A DNA stretch of 64,000 bases from Chondrus crispus (GCF_000350225.1 NW_005179050.1:106881-170880); one strand, 5' to 3'. Numbered from the stretch's first letter, positions 32,215 through 43,855 are shown. Notes: generated by a model not told the origin, from the sequence alone. Translations and numbers: made by a program.

Positions 32215-33123
32215 TCACAGCCCATTGCCCATGGAGAGCCGCATGGGACGATTGTTCAAGGGAACGTTGTGAAGAGACTTGATAGCCTCCTCAGCATCCG
32301 CACGATGCTGAAAGACAATATCAGCGCTACCGTTTGGGTTACCCTGGCGGTCGTAGAGCAGACGCAGTTCCTTCACTGTACCAACCATGCTGAACAAATC
32401 GGCCAAACCCCTGGTCGTGACGTCGTCACTGAGATTGTCGACGTACACGACCTTGCCCGTCAGGTCATCATGGGCAGGGACTCCATTGTGTCCCGCGTTG
32501 GCATTCCTGTAATAATCCCTGTCGTACCTACTGTCCCCGTAGCCATGGGCAGCAACCATCTGGGAACCGTCATACTGGTCCCTTCCCCTTCCGTACATCC
32601 TGCGATCCTCTTCATCATCCTCGTAGTAAGGAGCACCACGCCCACTGCGCTTGTCTCCATATCTTTCCGGAGAGTAGGACGTGTCCCTTGGCCCCCTGCG
32701 ATCATAATAGTTTGTCTTCCTGACGCCGCCGCCCCTAACCCCCAAGGGCCCACCTGCGACATGCTGGGGGTTAATGTCGGTTGCACCCCTCTTCGCGGGA
32801 TCGCGAACTACGATCTGGCGTCCACGATAACCCGACACAATCTTGACGACGGGAGCGTCCTCGAACTCGGCGGCATCGTCCATACCCCGATATCCGCCAC
32901 GCGCCGCGCCATTTCCATACGTCACCCCTACGCCAACACTGGCTCCCCGCTGGTGCCCTCCTTGGATGACTCGGGTATCACCTGTCTTGGGGTCCCGGAC
33001 GACGATCGGCCGCCGCCGGTAGGCGCCGGCGGAGCCCTGGGCGGCGTAGGTGGAGGCGGGTTGCAGGACCGCCTCCTGCGCCCCTGCGTCTTGGGAGTCC
33101 TGGAGCATGGGCTCGTGGTTCAT
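32215..33123 (-). CDS. ALY/REF-type mRNA export adaptor (RRM protein)
   Basis: A 302-residue protein. I chose the ATG at 33123; the frame is open further upstream but there reads as His/Pro-rich leader. Residues 1-220 are disordered and Arg/Gly/Tyr-rich, with RGG-like and RRGPRD segments and two copies of a REF-like phrase (PIVVRDPKTG and QIVVRDPAKRG). A single RRM lies at about residues 222-300, starting KVVYVDNLSDDVT and including LLYDRQGNPNGSADIVF and RADAEEAI. This is the pattern of the REF/ALY/Yra1 family, in which RNP1 is altered to G(S/T)AD(I/V)VF. Family members couple splicing to nuclear export through TREX and NXF1/Mex67. It ends six residues past the RRM and lacks the C-terminal UAP56-binding motif. 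A divergent neighbour of the same family starts at 33904. Confidence 0.82.
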   Translation of the reverse strand: MNHEPMLQDSQDAGAQEAVLQPASTYAAQGSAGAYRRRPIVVRDPKTGDTRVIQGGHQRGASVGVGVTYGNGAARGGYRGMDDAAEFEDAPVVKIVSGYRGRQIVVRDPAKRGATDINPQHVAGGPLGVRGGGVRKTNYYDRRGPRDTSYSPERYGDKRSGRGAPYYEDDEEDRRMYGRGRDQYDGSQMVAAHGYGDSRYDRDYYRNANAGHNGVPAHDDLTGKVVYVDNLSDDVTTRGLADLFSMVGTVKELRLLYDRQGNPNGSADIVFQHRADAEEAIKSLHNVPLNNRPMRLSMGNGL

Positions 33124-33903
33124 TTTGGAGAGGAGATTGAGGGGCGGGGAGGAAGAAGCGGCGTAGAAGAACGGGGGGTGCGGGTGAACGAGAAGGAGTG
33201 AGTGCGGGTGCGTGCGTACAGGTACGCGGCGAGCGTGGGGAAGGAGTGGTAAATGGTGCATTTTCGTTTTTTTTTTGTTGTTGTACAGACGGGACGGGAC
33301 AAACAAGGCGCCTATGGGGGGGGGGGGGGGGGACCCCTAAAATTGAATAANNNNNNNNNNNNNNNNNNNNNNNNNNNNNNNNNNNNNNNNNNNNNNNNNN
33401 NNNNNNNNNNNNNNNNNNNNNNNNNNNNNNNNNNNNNNNNNNNNNNNNNNNNNNNNNNNNNNNNNNNNNNNNNNNNNNNNNNNNNNNNNNNNNNNNNNNN
33501 NNNNNNNNNNNNNNNNNNNNNNNNNNNNNNNNNNNNNNNNNNNNNNNNNNNNNNNNNNNNNNNNNNNNNNNNNNNNNNNNNNNNNNNNNNNNNNNNNNNN
33601 NNNNNNNNNNNNNNNNNNNNNNNNNNNNNNNNNNNNNNNNNNNNNNNNNNNNNNNNNNNNNNNNNNNNNNNNNNNNNNNNNNNNNNNNNNNNNNNNNNNN
33701 NNNNNNNNNNNNNNNNNNNNNNNNNNNNNNNNNNNNNNNNNNNNNNNNNNNNNNNNNNNNNNNNNNNNNNNNNNNNNNNNNNNNNNNNNNNNNNNNNNNN
33801 NNNNNNNNNNNNNNNNNNNNNNNNNNNNNNNNNNNNNNNNNNNNNNNNNNNNNNNNNNNNNNNNNNNNNNNNNGATCCACTTCGCATCTGCCATCCACCC
33901 ACC
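33124..33903. other. Divergent promoter region containing an assembly gap
   Basis: The 780 bp between the start codons of two ALY/REF-like genes include 523 undetermined bases (33351-33873), preceded by a 17-base G run (33316-33332). Both genes' promoters must lie here. The known left part has T- and G-rich stretches only. Confidence 0.7.
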
Positions 33904-34905
33904 ATGTCCGCGATGAACATTGACCGTCCGCTTGACGAGATCGTGAAGGAGTCTGTCGCCGCGCGTAAGGCTGCCAGACAGGCGAAGCGCAAAGAGATAG
34001 CCCAGACCAAGAAAACAAAAGGCACAGACTCTGCAGCCGTGCAGAAAGCCAGTCCAGTCCTTGCCCAGAAGCTTGGCGTCGCCAAAAAGGAAGGTTCTAT
34101 TTCTAAAAAGCAGCGCCGTCGCGAGCGTAGGGCCGCCGCTGCTACTGCCGCTGCGTCCGGTGCGGATGAGGAGAATCGCCGCACCAATGGAAACACCAAC
34201 AACGCTCGCCCGAATGGTAATGCGCCGCGCCCACAGTCTAGGAATGACAAACCCTTTAGGAACGACAAAGCGCCCCGCTCATCACAGCACCAGGGCGGCG
34301 TTGCTAACCGCTTGTCGACGAAGGCGTCAGGCCAAGCTGCTCGTCGAGCCACGCCAAAGGGAGTCAAGATTCGAGTTTCAAACTTGCATCCTGGTGTCAC
34401 TGAGACAGACATTGGTGAGCTTTTTGAGACGGTCGGTCCTATCAAGAAAGCTCACCTCAAGACTTTCGCCAATGGCCATTCGGCTTGCGAGGCTGAGGTT
34501 ATTTTCGAGCGCATGGCAGACGCTCTTGAGGCCATTAACCGCTACAACCAGGTTCCTCTAGACAACCATCCTTTGCACATCACACTCGCAACTGATTCCA
34601 TCGCCTCCACGGCTGGTCATGAACCCATCCATAACAGGGTAGGCAAACCTCGTGCGAGGAATCATAACCCTCGGAACAGCGAATACGCGGATGAGCCGGA
34701 TTCACCGAACAGTGCAAATGTTTACAGCGAACAGCGTAGTGGTTCTCCGGATAATGACCGCGACCGCCAAGGAGGTGGTCGGGGTCGCCAGAACCGCAGG
34801 CGCTTTAATAAGAGGTATCAGAACAGGGGTCCGAATGGCAATGGGAATGGCAACCGCAACGGTGCCGACCGTGGTGACCATGGCGAGCGCGATTCGTATG
34901 ACTAG
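33904..34905 (+). CDS. ALY/REF-like RRM protein with N-terminal UAP56-binding-like motif
   Basis: A 333-residue intronless protein. The N-terminus (NIDRPLDEIVKESVAARKAA) resembles the REF N-terminal motif (Leu-Asp-Glu/Asp-Ile-Ile/Val-Lys) that binds the helicase UAP56/Sub2. Then come a basic KKQRRRERR segment and a long Asn/Arg-rich linker. The RRM is at about residues 160-232 (KIRVSNLHPGVTETDIGELF, then VGPIKKAHLKT and CEAEVIFERMADALEAINRY), with the REF-style RNP1. The C-terminal Gly/Asn/Arg-rich tail (GGGRGRQNRRRFNKR) probably binds RNA. By family it acts in TREX-dependent mRNA export in the nucleus. The gene directly follows the gap, so upstream exons cannot be excluded. It is divergent to a second family member. 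Confidence 0.82.
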   Translation: MSAMNIDRPLDEIVKESVAARKAARQAKRKEIAQTKKTKGTDSAAVQKASPVLAQKLGVAKKEGSISKKQRRRERRAAAATAAASGADEENRRTNGNTNNARPNGNAPRPQSRNDKPFRNDKAPRSSQHQGGVANRLSTKASGQAARRATPKGVKIRVSNLHPGVTETDIGELFETVGPIKKAHLKTFANGHSACEAEVIFERMADALEAINRYNQVPLDNHPLHITLATDSIASTAGHEPIHNRVGKPRARNHNPRNSEYADEPDSPNSANVYSEQRSGSPDNDRDRQGGGRGRQNRRRFNKRYQNRGPNGNGNGNRNGADRGDHGERDSYD

Positions 34906-36315
34906 GAACTCATGTGCATAATGAGTGAGTTACGCACTTTGCCGTTGTGCGGTCGCCGTCGTCGTCCTTGCTGCCGTGAGAAGGCAGCTTTTGTCTGTTG
35001 GATATCTCTTGTCGTTGTGTGGCCTCTCATGTTGCGTTGAGATCAACGCGATGTTGGGGTTGGCCGGATCAGGCCCGCGTTGTTACTCTTTGCACCGCGT
35101 TGGTTGCTGCATTAAATTTCGAAGGAGTCCTGCATGCTTCTTGAAGCATAGCCTTCTTCACTCTTGGTTTTATATGTTTCGCAAGACAAGGCTTTGGACA
35201 CTTCTCAACTGCATCGCTTTGCTTTCGTGGGTATGGTTCTGATCTTGCGATCACAAACTTTCGACATCCCCACGAGTGTACGTTCGCCTATTTATCGATC
35301 CTGGTTCAGTAATTGCTATCGACAAGCACGGATAGTGGAGGTATTGCCACGGCCTTTGAGGGTTTGCGAAACTAGGCGAGGAGGTGTTTGGCAGTCCCAC
35401 GGCCTCCCTCTTAATCCATGATTAGAGCGCATTTCGATAGGCATATCCTTTCCTCATATCCGGAGTAGTTGTACCGTAACTCTCCACCACCGCCTCCTCC
35501 TCTCCATCACTCGATTGCCTTCACCATAAGTGCAAACTATGAGCACTATGGACACAGACTTGCGAATGTCTTTCACTTGCTCAACTTTCGCCATTGCAGC
35601 ACACTCGCACATACTGCCGTTTTGTATCGCCTCTGACTCATGAGGTCCCCTCGCCCTGCTCCGCACGAATTCGATGAGGGTTGGTGCTAATTTCAGTTTC
35701 ACTCACTTTTCACAACAACGCATGTGCGTTCGTGCCACACGAATCCCTCCACGGTTTGAGCTGTCCTGCGTGCGAATAGCTCCCTGTTCTGTCATCTTCT
35801 TTCACTCTTCTCGCCAAAACTCAGTGAGACATTTACAAAATGATAAGCGTTCCTCATGGGACGAGGAGCACGCTCACTATACATTACTTATTACTTCCAT
35901 TTTGGTAGCACCCAACATGAACTGATGCGATACTCGGAAGATAAAGATAGATAATAGGAAGGGGGGGGGGGGGGGGGGGGGGGGGGGCCAACCAACCCCC
36001 CCCCCTTAAGGAAAAACCCCCCCCGGGGCCAACTGGCCATGCCTGTGAATTCCGTTTGGATTTCGGTGTTAACACAGGAGTCGATGCATCTTGTGGACTC
36101 ATGAAGCGGACGTCTCTAATTAGTGTAACCGCCCGAGCCAGATGTATGCTATGGCGTTTCAGTCTTGGTGGAGACTTTCGTTCGTCCGATCCATGATGAT
36201 TGCGCCCACATGGAAAACCTGAACATCTTCCCACTCTTCAATGGTCTCACACATCAAGCAGCAATCGCGGTACACATGTTTGCACACTCGCGCGATATGT
36301 GGTGAAATCGGAGGG
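34906..36315. other. No gene recognised; contains a likely assembly artefact
   Basis: This stretch includes the 3' side of the ALY/REF gene and unassigned sequence. At 35961-36034 a 27-base G run is followed by several C runs (CCCCCCCCCC, AAAAACCCCCCCCC), which looks like a low-quality contig edge joined without Ns. Frames spanning this place should not be trusted. Confidence 0.5.
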
Positions 36316-37056
36316 TCATCCTAAGTCTAGTGCATTCACCAAAAACGTGTATATTTCGTCTGGTTTGAGATCAAAAATGTAGTTGCTCGGTACCGCGACT
36401 ATGCTCCAAGCCTCTTGCTTAACTTGTGCCTCCAGTTCTCCACGTCCCCAATGCTGACGGAAGTGATACATCCGAAGATGGGTCTTATCAACATTCCCAT
36501 GATTGACGCCGTGTAGAATCGTACTGAAACCAAAAATAAATGATAGCCCCTTGACTAACGTCCCGGGAAAGTCTGGAACGCCTTCAGGCGTTTTATACAG
36601 GCCAACAACTTCCTCTGATAGTGAGTCGCCGCCAATTCGCAATGGCACACTCACCAGCTCGAGAGGAGGTACGGGAAGCTCCGAGTGACACAAGCAAGTC
36701 AAGTTGATGCCAATCGTTCCATGGCCCTCGTCGTAGCCTATCACCAAGACAACGGCATTCTGCAAGTGTCGGAGTTCGCAAGATTTTGTGTTCGGATTGG
36801 CAACCAAGAGTGTGCCTGGCTCAAGCTCCGGCAAAAAGTGAATGCAGTCGCGTGTGAGAGGTGCATGTTGATTCTGCATGGCAATGAGGCTCTCACTGAG
36901 GGCTGACCACTCAGAAAACGAGGTGGAGGGATTTGGGCTTGGCAGTGCATTGCCGCCCTCGCGAGAGAAAGGCGAATTATGCGTGGAGTCGGGCAGGATG
37001 GGGGCCTGGACTTCGGAAACGCCTGCCACATATCCCATGTCAACAACTTCCACAAG
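36316..37056 (-). CDS. AlgH/UPF0301-family protein, probably missing its first exon
   Basis: About 245 codons. The central and C-terminal parts fit the UPF0301 (AlgH/YqgE) fold: ELEPGTLLVANPNT, LQNAVVLVIGYDEGHGTIG, a region ending LRIGG, then a Trp-rich end with HWGRGELEAQV, EAWSIVAVPSNYIFD and EIYTFLVNAL. Bacterial family members have about 190 residues and no proven biochemical activity. Algal and plant homologues usually carry an organellar targeting extension. There is no ATG at the left edge of the domain frame. CTGACAG ending at 37057 is a good 3' splice site, so I place the exon start at 37056 and infer an upstream exon not identified here. An internal ATG at 37038 is the alternative start. 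Confidence 0.6.
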   Translation of the reverse strand, partial: LVEVVDMGYVAGVSEVQAPILPDSTHNSPFSREGGNALPSPNPSTSFSEWSALSESLIAMQNQHAPLTRDCIHFLPELEPGTLLVANPNTKSCELRHLQNAVVLVIGYDEGHGTIGINLTCLCHSELPVPPLELVSVPLRIGGDSLSEEVVGLYKTPEGVPDFPGTLVKGLSFIFGFSTILHGVNHGNVDKTHLRMYHFRQHWGRGELEAQVKQEAWSIVAVPSNYIFDLKPDEIYTFLVNALDLG

Positions 37057-37466
37057 CTGTCAGCAAGCACAAGTTGTGTGCCTCAAATTGTCCTGCATCG
37101 GCGGGCGGCTCTAGTCTGACTAAAGATGGGGAATGGTGAAGTCGCGCGAGTAGTATGGCCTTTGGAGCGGGATTGTTTTTGGAGAGGATAACTAGTTGTT
37201 AGACACTGAATAATGAGTTGTGAGCTGGCTCTCACCAAAACCTGGCGATTGCATGTGTCGTTTCCGCCCAGGCTAGAAATATATGAGAATTTTTGACGTT
37301 TGTTATTGTTGACATCGCGTAGTGTTGACGACACGTCACCATGCGAAAGTCCTTGGGAAAGGCAGCAGCATCCGTAAGAGCATGCTCTAAGAGCATCCCC
37401 ACCGGTACGCAATCAAATCATGAAATAACAACACTAACCAATTGGATGTCCATGACTACAGTACAA
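37057..37466. other. No gene recognised
   Basis: Probably the intron and first-exon region of the AlgH-like gene. It contains AGAGCATCCCCACCGG near 37389, similar to the 27757 inverted repeat, but I found no partner end. Confidence 0.35.
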
Positions 37467-37468
37467 TA

Positions 37469-39576
37469 CAGTGCGTCCGCGATAATTGCATAGGATTGGT
37501 GGACGCGTCTGGTATGCAGTTTGCGGGGTTATGCACTTGTATGTTCCTATCATACCATCTACAGAAGACCTCTCATTGGCCCATTTTTATTGCTGCAAAA
37601 GGGTATCTAAACTCAACAGAATCCATCATATGAAGCGATCCAAAGTGGTTTGCTTCACGCGGCTAGACGCCTTGACTCTTAACTCTCGCTGCAGACGATT
37701 GATTGTTCTTAATCCCGCGGGGATTCCTGGAAGACTCGCATTATCATCAATCGCACGTTTGACTATCGATACTGCTTTAAGCTGCTCCGCAATAGACGGC
37801 ATTGGCACAGTGTCTTCCTCATCGTCTTCGTCATCCCGGTCATCATCCAAAGCATCCTCCACACAACCTTGAAGTAGCACATCCTCCGAAAACTCTTCAG
37901 TACTGTTGGTTATATCCTCGGCCTTCATAATGCTACTGATTGCCAAACGCGTATCAGGTGCCGTTAGCCTTGCCGCCACGTCCTGTAGTTCTTGTTCCTC
38001 GCGCGACACAACAAACCCAATAGACATAGGGTTTTCTGTGGCGCCTCCCTGTCAATCAGTCCCGTGTGGCGCCATCAATTGGCGATGATATCAGAAGGAA
38101 GCTCGTCCCAAACGGTTTTTAACCAGCGCATAGCAGTGAGCTGATCGATGTGATAAATGTTATCGATCCCTTCATCCAACATGTCAACCTCTCTCTCGTA
38201 CTGCTTCGTGCGGTAGCGCATCTTTATCGCAGCAATAATTCCGGCATCCATTGGCTGCAATCTTGCAGTGCAGTTTGGAGGAAGAAAGACTACATCTGTA
38301 TTTTGTAGCTGTGGAAGCGAGTCAGGTTTCCCATGAGCGCTACAGTTATCAACCCGAAGCGCGGCTCGGCCACCCGGTGTCCATGCAATGAAGTGGTCGA
38401 ACTCCAAAAGCCATTCAAAAAATAGCACAGACGTCATCCAAGCCTTTTTGTTTGCCGAATAGTTGAATCCCAATGCCCTTCCTGTCTGTTTCCTGAAGCA
38501 CCGAGGTTGACGTGCGTGACCAATGATTTTTAGCTCCATGCGTTCGGAACCATCCGCGTTTGCGCATGGCATGAAGGTCAAGCGTGTTTTCTCCTTTTTG
38601 CGAACCTTGAGTTGTTCACGAGCAATCGTTTTCTCTGGCGCCATTCGATAAAATAATCCTGATTCATCTGCGTTAAAAATGTCTGTCAGCTCGAAACGGG
38701 CGAGCAGTTCTTTTATCTGTGGCAACGCAGCCTCCATCGCTGACAAATCAACATCTCCGCTCTCCCCGTGCGACTTAAAACAGCGAAATCCCCAGCGAGC
38801 TTGAAACCTAGTGAGCCACCCGGAGGAGAACTTTAAGGAGATCCTGTTCTCTGCAGGCACGTTCTCGTTCGCTTTTTGTAGCATTCGTGCTACTACTAGG
38901 CGGATCATTTGCCCATTTGTTGCCCGCTTAGCATGCCACTGTGCCATCACCCATCTGTGTAAACCCTCCTCAACTTTTCTCGCCTTACCCGTCGACGACC
39001 GCTTTTTGACACGCGACGACATCTGTTTGTACTTCAAAGAGTCCTTTAAAAGTCGCGATATTGTGCCCTGGTTTGGTGCACCACTTAACTGAAATGTCTC
39101 TTTCGCCCATTCAGCAATTTCAATTTGCGTAAATGGAACGTTTGCAAGGCGGCGGCGCGAAACTTCGTCACAGATGCTGAGTTTTTGGTTAAATGTGAGC
39201 GACACGTGCTTGCATCCTTTCATTGTTAAAGATGGAATAAAGGGAAGAGGGTTGCACAGGGGTTGAAGAGGATTGTGTTATGCGGGAGTCTCGTGTCTCT
39301 TGTGGGCGGTTCTAAGAACGGACGACGGGTGTGTTCTGTGTTTTACATGCCAGAGGGGCTGTTCCTTACACGAAAATGGCCAATAAGGGAGGGCTGTGTA
39401 GGTACGGAATTACAGCGGGAGTTACAACGGGGGTGGTTTTGGCAATGCAAGTGGCGAGTTTGCATAGAACTTTAATTTTAGTTAAAATGTGCATTCTTCC
39501 GTGGATGGAATCAGGTTCCACATTCAGGACTCGCATATATGTAGTAAGCGAGCATGCATCTATCGCGGATGCACTG
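37469..39576 (-). mobile_element. Tigger/pogo (Tc1/mariner superfamily) transposon
   Basis: The ends are CAGTGCGTCCGCGATA (37469-37484) and the complement of CAGTGCATCCGCGATA (39561-39576), a 16-bp inverted repeat with one mismatch. TA lies on each side (37467-37468, 39577-39578), as expected for this superfamily. The element is 2.1 kb and encloses one minus-strand Tigger-type transposase. Further CAGT copies lie just outside both ends, so the exact boundary could be a few bases wider. Confidence 0.8.
37626..39223 (-). pseudogene. Tigger/CENP-B-like transposase, broken near the C-terminus
   Basis: The main frame (39223-38075, 382 residues) has a CENP-B-type N-terminal helix-turn-helix (LTFNQKLSICDEVSRR), a second DNA-binding domain (RKVEEGLHRWVMAQW), and a DDE_1 core: IFNADESGLFY (Asp-Glu), LRVDNCSAH (Asp) and TARLQPMDAGIIAAIK (Asp). 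The frame stops with TGA at 38075-38077 in DIIAN-stop-WRHTGLI, where family members read a Cys. A following frameshift leads to an acidic tail (133 residues, 38027-37626, with DDDRDDEDDEED and a terminal LDRFI). The catalytic core is intact. The element may have been active recently. Confidence 0.85.
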
Positions 39577-39923
39577 TAGAACGAACTGCACTGTATCTGT
39601 AAGGTCTTGTAAGTGCTGGCTGGGACAGATACAAGTTCATACCCCAAAAGTTGAACACGTTCCGAAAAGTTGAACAAAGCAGAAATTTGTAATTTTTATC
39701 GACTAGAGTACCATTTCAAGTGCGGATAGCTCTCGGTTGCAACAACATTCAATTCAGCGATGAAACTGTCGGCTAAATATAAATACAAATCTCAGAATCA
39801 AGTCTGCCGCCCTCCGTTTTCATGGAATACATCCTTCAACAGGTGTGTTCCAATGCTGGGAACAGCCCAACTCAACTTCAAACCGCACCGATCTGTCTCC
39901 TCAGTGCACTGTAGTGTCGAGGC

Positions 39924-41661
39924 ATGAAGTCTCGCAAGACTTCCAAACCTGAGCGTCTATTTCTCAAATCTGTTGAGGCTGTAGAGAACAGACAGGCCAC
40001 TCGCCGTGAGGCCACCATAATTGCAAGATTGCCTCTCTCAACATTCCAATACCGACTGCAAAAAAAATCCCAACCTCAAGCAAGGCTCAAATTTTTGTCG
40101 GCAGCGGAGGAAAACACTGTAGTCGAACTCATTGCTCGCTATGCTCACCGTGGATTTAATCTTCGACGTAATGATGTTGCCCTCGCCATCCAGGATCTCG
40201 TGACTTCTATGCCTTTAGAACGACAGAGACGTTTACCATTCAAAGATGGTAAACCTGGGCAAAAATATTTAAAAGCTTTTGCCCAACGACATGCAAGCCG
40301 AATCAAGTTCGGAAGGGCCTCCCTACAGGAACAGGCAGGGTGGCGTGCGACGAATGCTGACAATCTTACCAAACATTTTGCTCGATTAGAGGCAATTATC
40401 CAAGAGCACAACATTGACGCGCCGCGAATAGCCAACCTCGACGAAACTGGAACCACTCCTGATAACGACTGTACTAAGTCGCCTCTAACTAAGAGCTACT
40501 GCCTTCGTGGAAGCTACGCGCAACAGCAGGCACCTAAATTTTCTAACGTCAAGCGCATCACAATGATGCCAGTTGTCTTTCCAGACGGTCATGTCGGGAG
40601 ACCTTTATTCGTAATCCGGGGCACCCAACTTAAGTTTTGGTTTGTTATCAAAAATGGTATCAGGGTTATGGAGACTGTAGCCGACTGCCTTCCCCGTGAC
40701 AGCTTGATTACAACAAGACAAGAAGTGGCAAGTGTCGACTCACATAATTTCTACAACTGGGCTGCTGTCTTTGCCGAAGACATGAAGGGACTGACGGATA
40801 ACGGTAGAAAAGTTTTGCTCATTCTTGACGGGTATCGAAGCCACATGGCCTACCCAATTCTAAAATTGCTTGAAACTCATGGTATCATTGTGTATGCCCT
40901 CCCCGCGCATACCAGTGGGAGCACCCAGCCGCTCCACGTCAGCGTATTTGGTCCATTTAAAGAACATTTACGAAACTGCATTGAAGAGCTCGCCACTCCC
41001 TTTTCTACCAACGTTTATGACGTTTTTGATTACTTGAAGGTAATGAGAGAGGCGTACGGATTAGCATTCACTAGGAAGAATGTGCTCTCTGGATTTGAGA
41101 AGTCTGGAATTTGGCCGCTCAACTACAAAGCTTTGCTGAACACTCCCCGACCTGCATCTACAATCAACACGTACAAAATTTTATCGGTTTGCTAATTGGA
41201 AGAACTAATGGAGGGGCGTCGAGCGAGGAGGAGAGAAATTATGGGCATCCAACCTGTTGTCACCAAGTCTGGTTTTGTAGACACAACTAGTGGCCTCCTG
41301 TTAACGAGCCCTCAGGCCATGGTATTGGCGAACCAAAAGCACAAGAACGATACCCTCAGGCTGGCCGCAAAAGAAAGGAAACTAGCAGAGTCTGCTCGGA
41401 AAGAAGCTGAAACTAGCGATCGTGTGCGTGCAGAGCGTTTGCGACATGATGCAAAAAGCATTGGCGTTTAGAATTAAGCGTTATGGTGTCTGCGATAGAG
41501 CTCCAAAGCCGTTAGCGGTTCGTCGTCAAATTGCCAAGGAGCGAACTGCTGCGATGAAGGAACGCTCTGCCAAGTTGGCAAACATGCAAAGCACCCGAGA
41601 TTCAATCTCAGACAGTCAATTTGGGAATATTTTTGGATGCTTTATTTGCATCAGCCAATAA
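39924..41661 (+). pseudogene. Pogo-like DDE transposase, decayed
   Basis: A 423-residue frame (39924-41195) continues in the same frame past a TAA (41193-41195) for 91 more residues, then shifts. The N-terminus carries a Psq-type helix-turn-helix (RREATIIARLPLSTFQYRLQ). The core has ANLDETGTT (Asp-Glu), LLILDGYRSHM (Asp), and HTSGSTQPLHVSVFGPFK, where His stands in place of the third catalytic Asp (normally QPLDV). The C-terminal part is Lys/Glu/Arg-rich and helical. No terminal inverted repeats were found, so the element boundaries are unknown. The Asp-to-His change alone should abolish activity. Confidence 0.8.
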
Positions 41662-42518
41662 ATTTTGTGTTCAAGTTTTGGGTTCTATTGGAGACCAATT
41701 TGGATGGCATGCAATGAGGAACCAATGGACGGACCCTGTCGCACCTGTTTTGATTGAGATGAGAGGGAATCTGTAAACAGATTCCCTCCACTCTAACCTT
41801 TCTATTGCACCTGAGACGGCCATAATCGAGTAATTTTAAGATTATATTCCAAAGGTGACTGTTGATCTGTTCAAAATTTGGGGACCCGAACTTGTAGTTG
41901 TCATAGCAGTGGTGCCAGCCACTCTGTACGGTATCCGTACAGTACCCGTACAGTACAAGACACCACTCTATTTTTCCCCTTCGGCTCGTGGCCTGCAGCC
42001 ATGAGGCCTGTTGTGGACAACTAAGGGACATCCCTTAGTTTCGCGTAAAGGGAGGGTGCGTGTTGGTTTTCAGTGCACTGTCGTCAGCTGCCCTCCGCTG
42101 TCTGGCGTTCCCCCTTGGGAGACAGTGCAGCAACAGCCTTTATAATCTCTATGAAATTCTTCCAGCAAATTCCTACAATTGTTTCACTAAACGTCTAACT
42201 ACAGGGGGGGTCGCGATATAGTGCCATCTTTGTTAGTGCCAACTACGATATAGTGCTACTCTTCTGCGGGTGGCACAAGTTTTAAGCCAAAAACGAAGGG
42301 TCTCCAGAGAGGCAAGGCCGTTGGATGGACGTACTGCCCGAGAGCAGCTGCTGCCGCGGAAAGATATTTGGTGTATTACGCTTGATAAAATTCTGCAACT
42401 ATTCTGCAAATGTACTGTAATGAAAGAGGTATGATACATTGCAGAATTCTACAACGTTTTGGATCAGAAAATGATTTACGCTCCGACTGCAGGACTGTAA
42501 CATGGGAGTAATACATTT
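41662..42518. other. No gene recognised
   Basis: Holds small palindromes (for example CTAAGGGACATCCCTTAG near 42022) and a possible transposon end at 42203 (CAGGGGGGG preceded by TA, with TAGTGCCA repeats). No matching opposite end was seen. Confidence 0.35.
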
Positions 42519-43755
42519 TTGGCTGCGCACACACACGAGGTTCGACCACCAGCACTATCGACCTGGGCACAATCAAGCATGACCAGGAGGCGCGGATCGC
42601 AACGGCGACATACCAAAGCCGTTAGCAGACAAGGGTTATCTCGATGGAGACGCATTTCGTTAGCGCTTATTTTGGAGAGATCGCAGCGGGTGAACGTGTC
42701 CACGGAGCTTCGTATGTCGCTCGCAGCATACCTGCGTGCTAGAGCGGACTACAGTAGTCATCGGCGACGAACGCGAATTATATCCTTTTCCAACTACGCG
42801 TTCAACTTTAATTCCGTTACGGACTCTGACTGTATTTTCAATTTTCGCTTCGCAAAGCAAGACATCAGCCGCATAGTTAGAGTGTTAGCATGGCCAGAGG
42901 CCCATACGCACACCAAAATAAATCGTTACAATGCCTCTCCAATTCTTGTAACGTGCATTGTACTACGTCGAATGGCCAGCCCCTGTCGTTGGAGGGACGT
43001 GGAAGTGCAGTTCGGAAAGCATGCGTCACAGCTGTGCGAAATATTTTGGGAGTGAATAGAATCGTTTTTGATTGCAAGGTTGTCACTTATAACTAGTAAG
43101 CTTTCCGCTACATATATACATCAAGAGGCACCACTATTTGCTACATCTGTTGCCGAGAAATCTGAATGTCTTACAAACTGCATCGGATTTATAGATGGAA
43201 CCGTTTTCAAGATTCAAGACGTACAAACTATGGACTCCAACATGTAGTGTACAACGGACACAAGCAAGCGCATGCACTAAAGTTTCAAGCACTTACAACT
43301 CCAGATGGAATGTTTCTACACTGTTTTGGTCCTTTGGAAGGACGTCGGCATAACTGGACGCTATATGCTCGCTCCGAACTCGAGTCGCAGCTGGAAGAAT
43401 GCTTGCTGTCTGACGGCGTACAGTATTGTATATATGGGACAGTGGATATAACTGGAGAGAATACTTGGAAATACCGTTCCAAGGGGCACATTTAGGGGTA
43501 GATGCACGAGCTTTTAACACAGCAATGGCCGCCAGCAGGGTGACCGTTGAATGGATATTCAAGGAGATGAAGCTATTCTGGACGCTTATGTACTTTAAGA
43601 GAAAACTACGTGTCCAAAAAGCACCCGTGGCCTCTTTGTACTTTGCTGGGATGCTACTTTGCAGCATAAGGAATTGTTCATATCGCAATGAGAATTCGAT
43701 TTATTTCCAGTGCAAGCCACCCTCTCTTGAAGAGTTTTTGGCGTGGCGAGAGTAA
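42519..43755 (+). pseudogene. PIF/Harbinger transposase, multiply frameshifted
   Basis: The N-terminal part includes FRFAKQDISRIVRVLAWPEA, typical of this family. After a frame break comes CIGFIDGTVFKI (first Asp), then HKQAHALKFQALTTPDGMF, CFGPLEGRRHNWTLY, and after another shift YIWDSGY (second Asp) and ASRVTVEWIFKEMK (Glu). The final segment, SLEEFLAWRE, is a normal family end. At least three frame breaks make it nonfunctional. The start is uncertain. A non-autonomous element of the same superfamily type is at 27757-28393. Confidence 0.75.
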
Positions 43756-43855
43756 GGGGTCAGGAGCGGCTGGGCGATGACGGCGACGAATTTGTTTGCC
43801 CATTTTCACACTCGCTACTCCGGCCCAGTGTCCTCTCATAGCTTGCCGACTTGTG

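Noticed and set aside
33253..34018. Frames crossing the N gap on both strands
   Set aside because: They exist only because undetermined bases were translated as X.
37386..37410. AGAGCATCCCCACCGG, similar to the end of the 27757 element
   Set aside because: Only one end was found and no matching inverted end lies in the window.
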